A stretch of DNA of 37,047 nt from NCBI GenBank assembly GCA_016840825.1, contig JAEORN010000265.1, forward strand, positions 1 to 37,047, given 5' to 3'. The stretch is from Candidatus Thorarchaeota archaeon. Its GTDB lineage: Archaea; Asgardarchaeota; Thorarchaeia; Thorarchaeales; Thorarchaeaceae. The notes beneath the pieces are model-generated. The model was given only the letters and a program-made list of their open reading frames with translations, was not told where the DNA came from and made no database searches. The position numbers and the translations under genes are program-made. Of this stretch, positions 8,502 to 17,179 are shown piece by piece; positions within the stretch are counted from its first letter, which is position 1; every line of letters starts with the position of its first letter.

Positions 8502-9887
8502 ATGGTGAAGATGAGAAAGGAGCATGATGTTCTTGGAGACCTAGATGTTCCTGAAGAGGCATACTACGGCATCAATACTGAGAGAGCTGTTCACAATTTT
8601 TCAATAAGTGGACGGAGGATGCACACGGAATTTATTCTTGCTTTAGCACAGGTGAAAAAAGCATGTCTCTTGTCTAACATTGAACACGGAGAGATTGACA
8701 AGAAGATTGGTGATGCCCTATTAACAGCAGTCGATGAGATTATCATTTATGAGAAGTTTCTGGATCAATTTCCTGTAGATGTATACCAGACAGGATCTGG
8801 TACTCAGACTAATATGAATATGAACGAAGTTTTAGCTAACAGAGCCAATGAAATTCTTGGCCATAAAAAGGGACAGAAATCTCCTGTTCATCCAAATGAT
8901 CATGTGAATTTGGGCCAATCTAGTAATGATGTCATTCCAACCGCAATGCATATCGCCGCAGTAATTGGTATCTCGAAGGAGGTAATGCCTGCAGTAGAAA
9001 GACTTCTGCAAATTTTAGATGAAAAGATCTCCGAATTCAAAGGAATAGTTAAGGTTGGACGGACTCATCTTCAGGACGCAGTTCCTATTCCTTTATCCCT
9101 AGAGTTTGAGGTATATCGTGCTCAGATAATTTCAAATTTTGAGGACCTCCAGAACGTTAGAGAGGATTTAGCAAAAATTCCAATAGGAGGTACAGCGCTA
9201 GGTACTGGCTTGAATGCGCCAAAGGGATTCTCTGCTCGCGTAGTGAAACATCTTACTAAGATTGTAGGGATACCCTTTGAGGTAAATCCCGTTCTTGCTG
9301 AGGGTATCGCATCCCATCGTACTTTCGTAAAACTAAGCAGTGCTTTGAGGCTTTTAGCTCTTACCTGTCTGAAAATAGCAAATGACATTCGATGGATGGC
9401 TTCTGGCCCCCGCGCTGGTTTGTGTGAGCTTATTATTCCTGAGAATGAGCCTGGTTCATCAATCATGCCAGGTAAGGTCAATCCCACGCAATCAGAGGCA
9501 CTAATTCAGGTCGCACTACAAGTCATCGGCTATGATGCTGCAATCGCAGCTGGCGAGGGATTCGGAAGCATTCTTGATTTGAATGTAGCTAAGCCTATGA
9601 TAATTACGAACATCCTCGATTCAATTCGGATTCTATCCAGTGGCATAATCTCCTTCGTGAATAAATGTCTCATTGGATTAAAACCTAACAAGCAAGTTAT
9701 CCAATCTCACTTGGATAGAAGTCTAATGGTTGTCACTCGCCTTTCTCCCGTAATTGGCTACGATAAGGCCGGAGAGGTAGCTCGTAATGCATTTGAAAGT
9801 GGAAAGACAATAAAAGAAACAATTCTTGATATGGGATTAAACATTGATAATCTGGATGAATTATTAGATCCATCGAAAATGGTATAG
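8502..9887 (+). CDS. fumC: Fumarate hydratase, class II
   Basis: Reversible hydration of fumarate to malate, acting in the cytosol in the citric acid cycle or its reductive branch. Seen: QTGSGTQTNMNMNEVLANRA region near 96-115, the general-acid histidine in GRTHLQDA (H189), and the fumarate-lyase signature GSSIMPGKVNPTQ at 318-330 with the catalytic serine loop. MPGKVNPTQ rather than the aspartase MPAKVNPVV, and a length of 461 residues, favour fumarase over aspartate ammonia-lyase. The ATG at 8502 is preceded by GTGAGGAG with six bases between. It sits between the 2-oxoacid oxidoreductase and the fumarate reductase/succinate dehydrogenase genes on the same strand. Confidence 0.95.
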   Translation: MVKMRKEHDVLGDLDVPEEAYYGINTERAVHNFSISGRRMHTEFILALAQVKKACLLSNIEHGEIDKKIGDALLTAVDEIIIYEKFLDQFPVDVYQTGSGTQTNMNMNEVLANRANEILGHKKGQKSPVHPNDHVNLGQSSNDVIPTAMHIAAVIGISKEVMPAVERLLQILDEKISEFKGIVKVGRTHLQDAVPIPLSLEFEVYRAQIISNFEDLQNVREDLAKIPIGGTALGTGLNAPKGFSARVVKHLTKIVGIPFEVNPVLAEGIASHRTFVKLSSALRLLALTCLKIANDIRWMASGPRAGLCELIIPENEPGSSIMPGKVNPTQSEALIQVALQVIGYDAAIAAGEGFGSILDLNVAKPMIITNILDSIRILSSGIISFVNKCLIGLKPNKQVIQSHLDRSLMVVTRLSPVIGYDKAGEVARNAFESGKTIKETILDMGLNIDNLDELLDPSKMV

Positions 9888-9966
9888 GCCAATAAATTCA
9901 TTTTGAGAATGATTCATAACGGGAGATTCATTCTATTCTTGTGGCTTAGGATAGTATAGGAGGAGA

Positions 9967-11655
9967 ATGACAAGTATGATCCATGAACACGATGCCATAG
10001 TCATTGGGGCTGGACTAGCAGGTTTACGTGTAGCAATTGAGCTTGCTGGGGTATGTGATGTAGCTGTCATATCTAAGGTTCAGGCTTTGAGGTCACATTC
10101 TGTAGCTGCTCAAGGTGGTATCAATGCTGCACTTGGAAAGGATGACTCTTGGGAAGTTCATGCGTTTGACACTGTGAAGGGTTCAGATTATCTCGCAGAT
10201 CAAGATGCTGTTGAAGTCCTTACGAGAAACGCACCATTTGCTGTAATTGAGAATGAACAATGGGGTACTGCATTCTCTCGAACCGAAGAAGGAAAAATCG
10301 CTCAGAGACCTTTTGGAGGTGCTGGATTTCCGAGAACCTGTTATGCCGCTGACCGAACTGGACATAATCTACTACATACCACCTTCGAACAAGCACTCCG
10401 GCATGGTATCAAGTTCTACGATGAATATTTTGTTACATCCTTAGTGAAGGATGATTCTGCTATTGTTGGAGCAACAGCAATTGATATTGCTACAGGAGAA
10501 GTGCATGGTTTCTGTGCAAACGCAGTTGTGGTAGCTACAGGAGGTTTCGGAAGGGTATATGCTCGTTCTACCAATGCTATAATTAATACTGGGGACGGTT
10601 GTGCACTAGCTCTAAGAATCGGCATCCCTCTGAAGGATATGGAGTTCATTCAGTTCCACCCCACGACTTTATTCGGATCAAGCATTCTCATTACTGAGGG
10701 GGCTCGCGGTGAAGGAGGGTATCTAAGGAACTCTGACGGAGAACGATTCATGGGGCGATATGCTCCAGAGAAGATGGAGCTTGCGCCAAGAGATATAGTG
10801 GCACGAGCAATCAGAACAGAGGTGTTAGAAGGTCGTGGCTTTGAGAACGAATATGTTCACTTGGATCTAACTCATTTGGGCAAAGAAAAGATCATGCAGA
10901 GACTACCTGGCATTAGGGAAATCTGTATTTATTTTGCAGGAATCGATCCTATCGAAGAACCTATACCAGTTCAACCAGGACAACATTACTCGATGGGAGG
11001 AATCGATTGCAATAAGCACGGAGAAACTACTCTTCCTGGATTATACGCTGTAGGTGAAGCCTCATGTATGAGTGTTCATGGCGCAAACCGACTTGGAGGT
11101 AACTCTCTTTTAGAAACATTAGTCTTTGGACGATTGGTAGGCCAGATAGTCGCAGAATTTCTGAAAATCAAAAAGGAATTCGCTACTCGATTGATTAGAG
11201 AAGAGGTGTACACTGTCAGGGAAAAGCTTCAAGCAATCGTGTTTCGAGAATCTGGTGAATCAGTTGCAGACCTTCGGAAAAAACTTACGGAAATAATGGA
11301 TTCCAATGTTGGTGTATTTAGAAATCCTACAGATATTAAAGAAGCTCTCCGGGTGATTAATGAAACTCGACAGAAATTCTCCTCAATAGCTCTGGGGGGA
11401 TCTGAAAAACGATTCAACTATTCTCTAATCCGTGCACTTGAATTAGAAAATATGATTGATCTTGCTGAGGCAATTGCTTTAGGTGCATTAGAACGCAAAG
11501 AAAGTAGAGGTGCACATTGGCGTCTGGATTTTCCAGAGAGAAACGATGAGCGATACTTGAAACATACTCTTGCTATATTTACAAATGAAGGTATGAAGAT
11601 AAGCTACAAAGATGTGAATCTCGGAAGGTTCGAGGTAAAGGAGAGGACGTACTAA
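9967..11655 (+). CDS. sdhA: Succinate dehydrogenase/fumarate reductase flavoprotein subunit
   Basis: FAD subunit interconverting succinate and fumarate. Seen: the dinucleotide motif GAGLAGL (residues 14-20), RSHSVAAQGG with the FAD-linking H44, the substrate-site HPTTL, TEGARGEGG, APRD, and the C-terminal HYSMGGI and HGANRLGGNSLLE regions. At 562 residues it is of normal length. AGGAGGAG at 9958-9965 nearly touches the ATG at 9967, so the in-frame ATG at 9976, ten bases away, may be the real start; the protein would lose only three residues. The stop overlaps the next gene's ATG. Direction in vivo is unknown; an anaerobic setting would favour fumarate reduction. Confidence 0.95.
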   Translation: MTSMIHEHDAIVIGAGLAGLRVAIELAGVCDVAVISKVQALRSHSVAAQGGINAALGKDDSWEVHAFDTVKGSDYLADQDAVEVLTRNAPFAVIENEQWGTAFSRTEEGKIAQRPFGGAGFPRTCYAADRTGHNLLHTTFEQALRHGIKFYDEYFVTSLVKDDSAIVGATAIDIATGEVHGFCANAVVVATGGFGRVYARSTNAIINTGDGCALALRIGIPLKDMEFIQFHPTTLFGSSILITEGARGEGGYLRNSDGERFMGRYAPEKMELAPRDIVARAIRTEVLEGRGFENEYVHLDLTHLGKEKIMQRLPGIREICIYFAGIDPIEEPIPVQPGQHYSMGGIDCNKHGETTLPGLYAVGEASCMSVHGANRLGGNSLLETLVFGRLVGQIVAEFLKIKKEFATRLIREEVYTVREKLQAIVFRESGESVADLRKKLTEIMDSNVGVFRNPTDIKEALRVINETRQKFSSIALGGSEKRFNYSLIRALELENMIDLAEAIALGALERKESRGAHWRLDFPERNDERYLKHTLAIFTNEGMKISYKDVNLGRFEVKERTY

Positions 11656-12383
11656 TGATATTCAGAATAGCCAGGAGTCGCGAAGGTGGAAAAATCACCC
11701 ATTACGATCTCTATAAGGTTCAAGAACGTAGGGGGATGACAGTACTTGATGCACTCTTCGAAATCCAAGATCATATGGATGCCTCTCTATCGTTTAGATA
11801 CTCCTGTAGAGGTGCAGTATGTGGTAGTTGTTCGATGATAATTAACAAAGAACCTCGATTAGCTTGTAGAACACAAATATCCTCAGTGAAGGAGGAATCT
11901 ATGAACCTCAAGCCATTTCCACCGATTGAAGAGATTCCTTCAGGGTGGAATCCCGAGCAGGAGATCCTAATTGAACCATTGCCAAATCTACCATTGCTAA
12001 AGGACTTGATTGTCGATATGACTAGATTCTATCAAGCGTTGAAGGACCTGCAGTTATGGGCAGATCCCGTCAATAGTGATGAGCCCCGAATACAAAATCC
12101 TGATGACCGCGAGACGATTAGGCGATACGTGAATTGCATAATGTGTGCCCTCTGCTATGGTTCTTGTCCTGTGAATTATGAGAACGAGAAATACGTAGGA
12201 CCTGCTGCACTGGCGAAAGCCTATCGATTCAATCAGGATTCGAGAGTGAAAAATCCTGAGAGATATCTGCAAGCGGCAAAAGAACCTAGTGGTGCTCCTT
12301 TATGCGATCTTGTTATGAATTGTGTCAAAGCCTGTCCAAAAGGCGTGGCACCTGGAGGAGCAATCAGAAAATTGAAAGAATAA
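11655..12383 (+). CDS. sdhB: Succinate dehydrogenase/fumarate reductase iron-sulfur subunit
   Basis: Electron-transfer subunit of the same complex. The N-terminal [2Fe-2S] domain has C51, C56, C59 and C71 (SCRGAVCGSCSM and LAC). The C-terminal domain has C161, C164, C167 and C171 (CIMCALCYGSC) and C217, C223 and C227 (CDLVMNCVKACPKG), the pattern for one [4Fe-4S] and one [3Fe-4S] cluster. There is no fused CCG domain as in methanogen TfrB. The ATG overlaps the sdhA stop (TAATG). No sdhC or sdhD anchor gene follows; the next gene is a convergent DinB-like gene nine bases away, so the anchors lie elsewhere or the enzyme is soluble. Confidence 0.95.
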   Translation: MIFRIARSREGGKITHYDLYKVQERRGMTVLDALFEIQDHMDASLSFRYSCRGAVCGSCSMIINKEPRLACRTQISSVKEESMNLKPFPPIEEIPSGWNPEQEILIEPLPNLPLLKDLIVDMTRFYQALKDLQLWADPVNSDEPRIQNPDDRETIRRYVNCIMCALCYGSCPVNYENEKYVGPAALAKAYRFNQDSRVKNPERYLQAAKEPSGAPLCDLVMNCVKACPKGVAPGGAIRKLKE

Positions 12384-12392
12384 GAGAAGTCA

Positions 12393-12851
12393 CTACTGAT
12401 TTCGTGCTCTCTTCAGAAGGAAGGCAATCTGTCCGGCATGATGAATTGCATGATAACCTGCAATTATTCTTAGAATAGTTTCAATTGATCCCTCCTTCAA
12501 CTTGGCAGGAGGTGGCAATGTTGACCATCTATCTAGCTCACTATCGGAGATTCTGTAAAGAAATTCTTTGAATATGCGATAACTTTGCTGGACTTCTGCT
12601 TCAATACCTTCGATTTCTGGTTCTTGACTTAGAGCTTCTAATTCAAGACCAAGCTCCTCAGAAAGATGTGTGCAAACAGCACTCAAGGACCATGCTACAT
12701 GCGATGCCATTTCATTGGCTGAACGACTATCATCAGACAGCTTCCTCTCCATCAATGAGTTATCTTCTACCATATGAGTGAGCAACCAATTTCTTGCAGC
12801 AAGACCTAATCGAAGAAGTTCACCTCTTCTACCAATTAATTTCTCTTCCAT
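12393..12851 (-). CDS. DinB-superfamily protein
   Basis: A four-helix-bundle protein of the DinB/YfiT type, many of which bind a metal with three histidines and act as thiol-dependent transferases. The candidate ligands are H51 (SHVAW) and H134 and H138 in the YHAIHHAGQ motif near the C-terminus, counted from the ATG at 12851. That start has GGAAGGA seven bases upstream; an in-frame ATG at 12881 would add ten residues but lacks such a site. It follows the DNA methyltransferase gene on the same strand after a gap of 30-60 bp, so the two may be co-transcribed. Substrate unknown. Confidence 0.8.
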   Translation of the reverse strand: MEEKLIGRRGELLRLGLAARNWLLTHMVEDNSLMERKLSDDSRSANEMASHVAWSLSAVCTHLSEELGLELEALSQEPEIEGIEAEVQQSYRIFKEFLYRISDSELDRWSTLPPPAKLKEGSIETILRIIAGYHAIHHAGQIAFLLKRARNQ

Positions 12852-12911
12852 TTTCATTTCCTTCCAGTAGATGCTTGACATTAGACAGAATGAGTAGAAA
12901 TGTGATTTGGT

Positions 12912-13955
12912 TCATATCTTTTCTAAGGATACAATATCATAGTCATCATATCCCTGCTCTTCAAGTCTACTTTTGGCAAGATTGATTGCTGCTAGTGACT
13001 CATCACAAATAATCCATCTCCGATTTGTTTGAACTGCTGCAAGTGCCAATGTTCCAGAACCTGCAAAGAAATCAGCTACAATATCGCCCTTCTGCGTAGC
13101 AGACTCAATTACTCGTTTCATCAAAGCTATCGGTTTCTGGGTAATAAAGCCTGAAAACTCATTTGAGGACCCTTGGACTGGAGGAATATCAAGCCATAGG
13201 TCTGATACTAATAATCCAGGAACATCTGAAAGGTATTGCTTTTTTGTATATCTTCCATTTCGACTCATATAGATTAAACCTTGATTCCACCAGGTATCAA
13301 GTTTGTCAGAGTTGTATAGGTACGGCGCAATCCGCCCCCTCCATTCGAATTCCTTTCGTCCTTCTGTCTTTTGAATACCTTGTGCTTCAATCTCTATTAA
13401 TCTAAATTTCCCTCGTTCATCCTCATAGCTATAAGGTCGAAGAGATTTCTTGTCATGAGGACGATAGATGGGATTAGTTACGAATATTGTGCTATCCTTC
13501 GCATACAATAGAATCACGTCATGTTGACTCCCAAATCCTTTACTCTGCGCCTTTGGACTATTGGTTCTTTTCCATATGATTTCATTTACAAAGTTAGAAT
13601 ATCCAAAGATATCATCAAGAATTGCTTTGATATAATGAGAAACATGATAATCCAGATGAACCCAGAGACTTCCCTTCGGGGATAGGATTTCCCTGATTTT
13701 TTGTAGCCTTGCCTTCATGAATTGGAGATATTCAGATAATCCCCCTTGCCATTTATCGCTATAGCTGTGTTCCTCCTCGACTCTCGAAGCACGTTTTGTC
13801 GAAGACACTCCTTTTGTTTTAATAGAATAGTCCACATTCGAGAAGAATGGCGGATCAATGTATACTAAATGAATCGAATCCTTTGCGAATTCGCTTATCG
13901 CATCTATTGCATCGATACAATCGCCATGTATCACAAGATTGCGCCAATCCGTCAA
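12912..13955 (-). CDS. DNA N4/N6-methyltransferase, beta class
   Basis: Transfers a methyl group from S-adenosylmethionine to adenine-N6 or cytosine-N4 in DNA. The catalytic motif DPPF is at residues 34-37, near the N-terminus, and the AdoMet-binding motif DFFAGSGT is at 295-302, near the C-terminus. This order (IV before I) defines the beta class. The central region between about 110 and 250 would hold the target-recognition part. The start is a TTG at 13955; a stop codon lies four codons upstream in frame, and the HGDC motif begins by residue 10, so little can be missing. No restriction endonuclease gene is adjacent, so it appears to be an orphan methylase. Confidence 0.92.
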   Translation of the reverse strand: MTDWRNLVIHGDCIDAIDAISEFAKDSIHLVYIDPPFFSNVDYSIKTKGVSSTKRASRVEEEHSYSDKWQGGLSEYLQFMKARLQKIREILSPKGSLWVHLDYHVSHYIKAILDDIFGYSNFVNEIIWKRTNSPKAQSKGFGSQHDVILLYAKDSTIFVTNPIYRPHDKKSLRPYSYEDERGKFRLIEIEAQGIQKTEGRKEFEWRGRIAPYLYNSDKLDTWWNQGLIYMSRNGRYTKKQYLSDVPGLLVSDLWLDIPPVQGSSNEFSGFITQKPIALMKRVIESATQKGDIVADFFAGSGTLALAAVQTNRRWIICDESLAAINLAKSRLEEQGYDDYDIVSLEKI

Positions 13956-14067
13956 TTTCAGTCTCTATCACATTATCACCATCCCCTTTTGAGTCTTCAT
14001 AATTTCCGACAGTGATATTAGTCTCAAATGCCATCCGTTTATCTCTGATACTGGAGGCATTGTATTC

Positions 14068-16773
14068 ATGGATCAAGCTCGAACACTCCTAGTTACAATG
14101 ATTGTGTCCATTCTGATTTTTCCGGGAGTAGTCGTTGGATTGGTTGTTGCAGGTCCTCTTACACCTGCGCAATCTCCTACGACGACCACTGTTGCAGTCG
14201 TTGGCGCAGAAAACTCGCCAGCTGTCATTGGATCATTGGAAATAGATTCCTCAGCTATTATCCTGAATGAGTTCTCTTCAATCGCGAGCGCATTATCATC
14301 AGATGTTGATGTTCTAATCCTGATCGATGTACCTATTCGCAATGAAGATCTATCATTTCTCAATTCGCATTTTGTTGGTGGTGGTGGTCTCTTTATTTTA
14401 ACTGGACCCGAAATGACCGCAAACACTACTGGTTTTTCATACTTCAATATAACGACTTCCAACAGCCTTACTTCGAGTGCTGACCGTGCAGGAGTTGTTA
14501 CCAGGATGATGGATATGACTCACCCCATCATGAGTTTTGATTGGTCTTCAGCCCCAGCTGCAGAGAAAATAACTATCCTTCCCCAATTGACTTCCTCTAG
14601 TACGGTTCTACTCGCAAATGATACGGGATTTGGCACAGGTGGTGTACCTTTACTTGTGCATACATCTGTTGGTTCCGGAAATATACTGGTGTATACGCCA
14701 TGGCTAACACTGAATTCATCTGCAGAAAATCCTCAAACAAATTATGAGTTGATTCTATGGCCATACTTCAACTATTTTCTCTATTCATCATCAGTGTACC
14801 TTTCCAATCAGAGCCCTCTCACATATGCTGAATGGAGTTACTCTCCAATACCGCATTTTGAGCAGCAACTGATTATTGGTGTACTTGTAGCAATAATAGG
14901 CATTGTCACTGCTTCATCCTATCGAAGCATGAAGAAACGTTCTCAAGAGCGGAAGGAGATTCTATCTGAGATTGAGAGAGCAGAGCTTCTTGTAGAAGTC
15001 ACTGATGAGGTGGACGAGTGGGAAGAGGTAGGGATGCATCGTCAGATTGGTGGATTTCTCATTCAACTCTTCCTTACTTTGATTTTAGTAATTCCAAGGG
15101 TCGTTCTAACAATCATGATTTATCCCAGATTCATTATGCCTTTCCCAACAGCTGCTGGGTGGTATTCATTCAGCGTGAATCTGTTTCTTGGATTATGGAC
15201 CCTTTTCGACCTTGGAACAAGTGTTGCATTAGCTAAGTACTTTGCGGAATACCGTGTCGAGCAACCCGAAGAAGCTATTAAATATGCACAAATCTTCGTC
15301 TGGTTCCAGTGCATAACTGGTGTTGTACAAATCACAATTGTTGCTTTCATTGGATCCATTATTTTTCCACATACCTATCTAGCTCACCTATCCTATGTCT
15401 TCATTGCTCATTCATTATTCCAATTTCCTGGCTTCACTCTGCTTTTCATTCACGTATTTAGAGGAATGAATAGAATTGACTATCAGCAGATTGCGAACAT
15501 CCTCAAGTATGTGGTATTCGATGCTCTTGCACCATATATTTTGATTCTAAGCTTTAGATGGTGGGGCTCTCAGAATCCGGTATTTGGAGAAGCCTTGGGA
15601 GGAGCAATTGGACAAGCGATTGGAACCTATGTGTCTGAGTGGATGGTCTTTGGTGTATCCATGTGGCTTTTCAAGAAACTTGGATTCAGTGTTTCCACCT
15701 TATTCCGAATAGATTTTGACATGGTTCAGATAAGGAAAGCAATGAAGTTCGGAGCCAAATGGACCGTGGGTGCTGCAACTGTCCCATTGGTATGGTTCTA
15801 TCAGATGTTGCTTGTAAGTACTAACCTGCTAAACTGGTCTGCATTGCAGGGTCAGTATCAACTCGCATGGGATTTGGCCATTATTGTCTCAGTTGTTGGT
15901 CTATTCATGGAGAGTATGCTAGGTGGTATCTCTGAATCTTTCTCACGAGGTAAGAAGAAACTCACAGAGCTTTATACTGCACAGGGCTTGAAATATGGAG
16001 CATTCTTCGTGTTTTGGTTAATCTCAGTTCTAGCGGCAACCGGAGCTCGCGCAATATTAGGTGCAGCTGGACCAAACTGGGCTGTTGCTGCAGATCTACT
16101 GCAGTTCTTCCTTATCTTCCAACTTATTGGTTTCTTCAGTTGGCTAGGTGATTGGATGTTTGCAGGAGCTGAGCGTACTGGACTTGCTGCAAGTGTGTGG
16201 GTACTAGAACAAGTAATTCGGGCGATTGCAATGACCCTCTTTGTATGGTACGAGCCAGTTATCTTTGGTATCTATCTAGGTGGAATGCCAGGGATAATTA
16301 TTGGCTATGTCGTGGGACTGGTCGTGAAGGATATTGTTGCATGGATATTAATCCGCAGGGAGATATCTGCTCCGAAGTTCTACACTTGGCAGAGCTATAT
16401 CGGTCCTGCTTTTGCTGCTATTGCTAACTACATCATCCTAGAGGTTATAGCTAATATGATTTGGGTGTACCCAGGAGATATCCTATCATCTGCACTACTC
16501 TTCTTTATTGGCATTATTCCTTCACTGTATGTCTACTCATTCTTCAGCGGTATCACAGGGACATGGGATGAAAGAACTCTTCAGGAGTTCAAGCGAGCAT
16601 CTTCTATGGTGCGCATGAAAGGTGTGGGTTGGTTTGCGAGGCGATTCTATGGATCTATCGCATTAGGCGCAAGAATATCTCCACTTCACAACCGATATCC
16701 TATCGACATATACGATGAAGCAATGGCTGAAGCGGAAGAGATTACTCGAGAGAAGAAGCAACTAAAATTGTAA
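14068..16773 (+). CDS. Extracellular amidotransferase-like domain fused to a MOP-type flippase
   Basis: A 901-residue membrane protein in two parts. Residues 7-29 look like a signal sequence or anchor. Residues about 40-260 form an extracytoplasmic alpha/beta domain (VAVVGAENSP, VDVLILIDVP, FVGGGGLFILTGPE, SGNILVYTPWL) resembling class I glutamine-amidotransferase-like folds but without an evident catalytic cysteine. A transmembrane helix (268-287) and a charged cytoplasmic linker (SMKKRSQERKEILSEIERAE) lead to about 12 or more hydrophobic segments of the polysaccharide-exporter/MATE (MOP) kind from about 325 to 840. A likely role is lipid-linked glycan translocation with a lumenal sensing or binding domain; this is inference. 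GGAGG lies about ten bases before the ATG. It is divergent from the methyltransferase gene. Confidence 0.8.
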   Translation: MDQARTLLVTMIVSILIFPGVVVGLVVAGPLTPAQSPTTTTVAVVGAENSPAVIGSLEIDSSAIILNEFSSIASALSSDVDVLILIDVPIRNEDLSFLNSHFVGGGGLFILTGPEMTANTTGFSYFNITTSNSLTSSADRAGVVTRMMDMTHPIMSFDWSSAPAAEKITILPQLTSSSTVLLANDTGFGTGGVPLLVHTSVGSGNILVYTPWLTLNSSAENPQTNYELILWPYFNYFLYSSSVYLSNQSPLTYAEWSYSPIPHFEQQLIIGVLVAIIGIVTASSYRSMKKRSQERKEILSEIERAELLVEVTDEVDEWEEVGMHRQIGGFLIQLFLTLILVIPRVVLTIMIYPRFIMPFPTAAGWYSFSVNLFLGLWTLFDLGTSVALAKYFAEYRVEQPEEAIKYAQIFVWFQCITGVVQITIVAFIGSIIFPHTYLAHLSYVFIAHSLFQFPGFTLLFIHVFRGMNRIDYQQIANILKYVVFDALAPYILILSFRWWGSQNPVFGEALGGAIGQAIGTYVSEWMVFGVSMWLFKKLGFSVSTLFRIDFDMVQIRKAMKFGAKWTVGAATVPLVWFYQMLLVSTNLLNWSALQGQYQLAWDLAIIVSVVGLFMESMLGGISESFSRGKKKLTELYTAQGLKYGAFFVFWLISVLAATGARAILGAAGPNWAVAADLLQFFLIFQLIGFFSWLGDWMFAGAERTGLAASVWVLEQVIRAIAMTLFVWYEPVIFGIYLGGMPGIIIGYVVGLVVKDIVAWILIRREISAPKFYTWQSYIGPAFAAIANYIILEVIANMIWVYPGDILSSALLFFIGIIPSLYVYSFFSGITGTWDERTLQEFKRASSMVRMKGVGWFARRFYGSIALGARISPLHNRYPIDIYDEAMAEAEEITREKKQLKL

Positions 16774-16783
16774 AGACACTCAA

Positions 16784-16805
16784 CGGGGGGTCTTATGACT
16801 CCCCG
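16784..16805 (+). terminator. Hairpin between convergent flippase and eS17 genes
   Basis: On the plus strand a nine-pair stem (CGGGGGGTC / GACTCCCCG, one G-U pair) closes a TTAT loop. On the minus strand the G-U becomes an A-C mismatch, so the hairpin best suits the flippase transcript, whose stop is ten bases upstream. Confidence 0.55.
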
Positions 16806-16833
16806 CTATAATGATTTCATTCGTTTGATAAGC

Positions 16834-17082
16834 TTAGAGTTCAACATCATCGATGATTTCTTCGCCGCCTTGTGTAGCTTCGACCTCTTCATCTTGGATT
16901 TTCTGTCTGACTAACCTTACCATATATCCTGCAACACGGTTCCGAACCTGCTTTGTTCTAATATCCGTGTACTGCTCAACGAGTCTTTTGTTTGTTTCAA
17001 AATCAGTAGTAAATTCATCTTCGTAGTACTGCATTAGCACACGAGCAGCGTTTTTGATGTATCCGGGTCTAATACTTCCCAA
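16834..17082 (-). CDS. rps17e: Ribosomal protein eS17
   Basis: Small-subunit ribosomal protein found only in archaea and eukaryotes. The 82-residue product has the family pattern MGxIRPxYIKNAAR, FTTDFETNKRLV and QVRNRVAGYMVRLV, then an acidic tail after about residue 62. The start is a TTG at 17082 with GGTGAG six bases upstream and gives the expected first residues. It is divergent from the DNA ligase gene and convergent with the flippase gene. Confidence 0.95.
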   Translation of the reverse strand: MGSIRPGYIKNAARVLMQYYEDEFTTDFETNKRLVEQYTDIRTKQVRNRVAGYMVRLVRQKIQDEEVEATQGGEEIIDDVEL

Positions 17083-17130
17083 ATTTATCTCACCATGAGT
17101 TAGTCAGTTTTGCGATTCCACTCGATTGTG

Positions 17131-17138
17131 TTTATAAG
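17131..17138. promoter_or_regulatory. TATA element between eS17 and DNA ligase
   Basis: TTTATAAG on the plus strand, reading CTTATAAA on the minus strand. A ligase transcript would start near 17160, which excludes the upstream in-frame GTG at 17141 and supports the TTG at 17180. The same near-symmetric element lies 49 bp before the eS17 start, so it may serve both directions. Confidence 0.5.
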
Positions 17139-17179
17139 TTGTGTGGTGGCTACCAACTCTATGGAGCGGTGAATCACAC

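Noticed and set aside
8502..9887. Aspartate ammonia-lyase instead of fumarase
   Set aside because: The MPGKVNPTQ signature and the QTGSGTQTNMNMNEV block match class II fumarase, and the neighbours are citric-acid-cycle genes.
12912..13955. Part of a restriction-modification system
   Set aside because: No endonuclease, helicase or specificity gene lies on either side; neighbours are DinB-like and flippase genes.
13855..14076. 73-codon minus-strand frame overlapping the methylase start
   Set aside because: It overlaps the methylase 5' end in another frame and the flippase start, has no good start context and resembles no protein I know.
17141..17179. Upstream GTG start for the DNA ligase
   Set aside because: It adds residues not found in the family and lies only a few bases after the TATA box, so before the expected transcript start.
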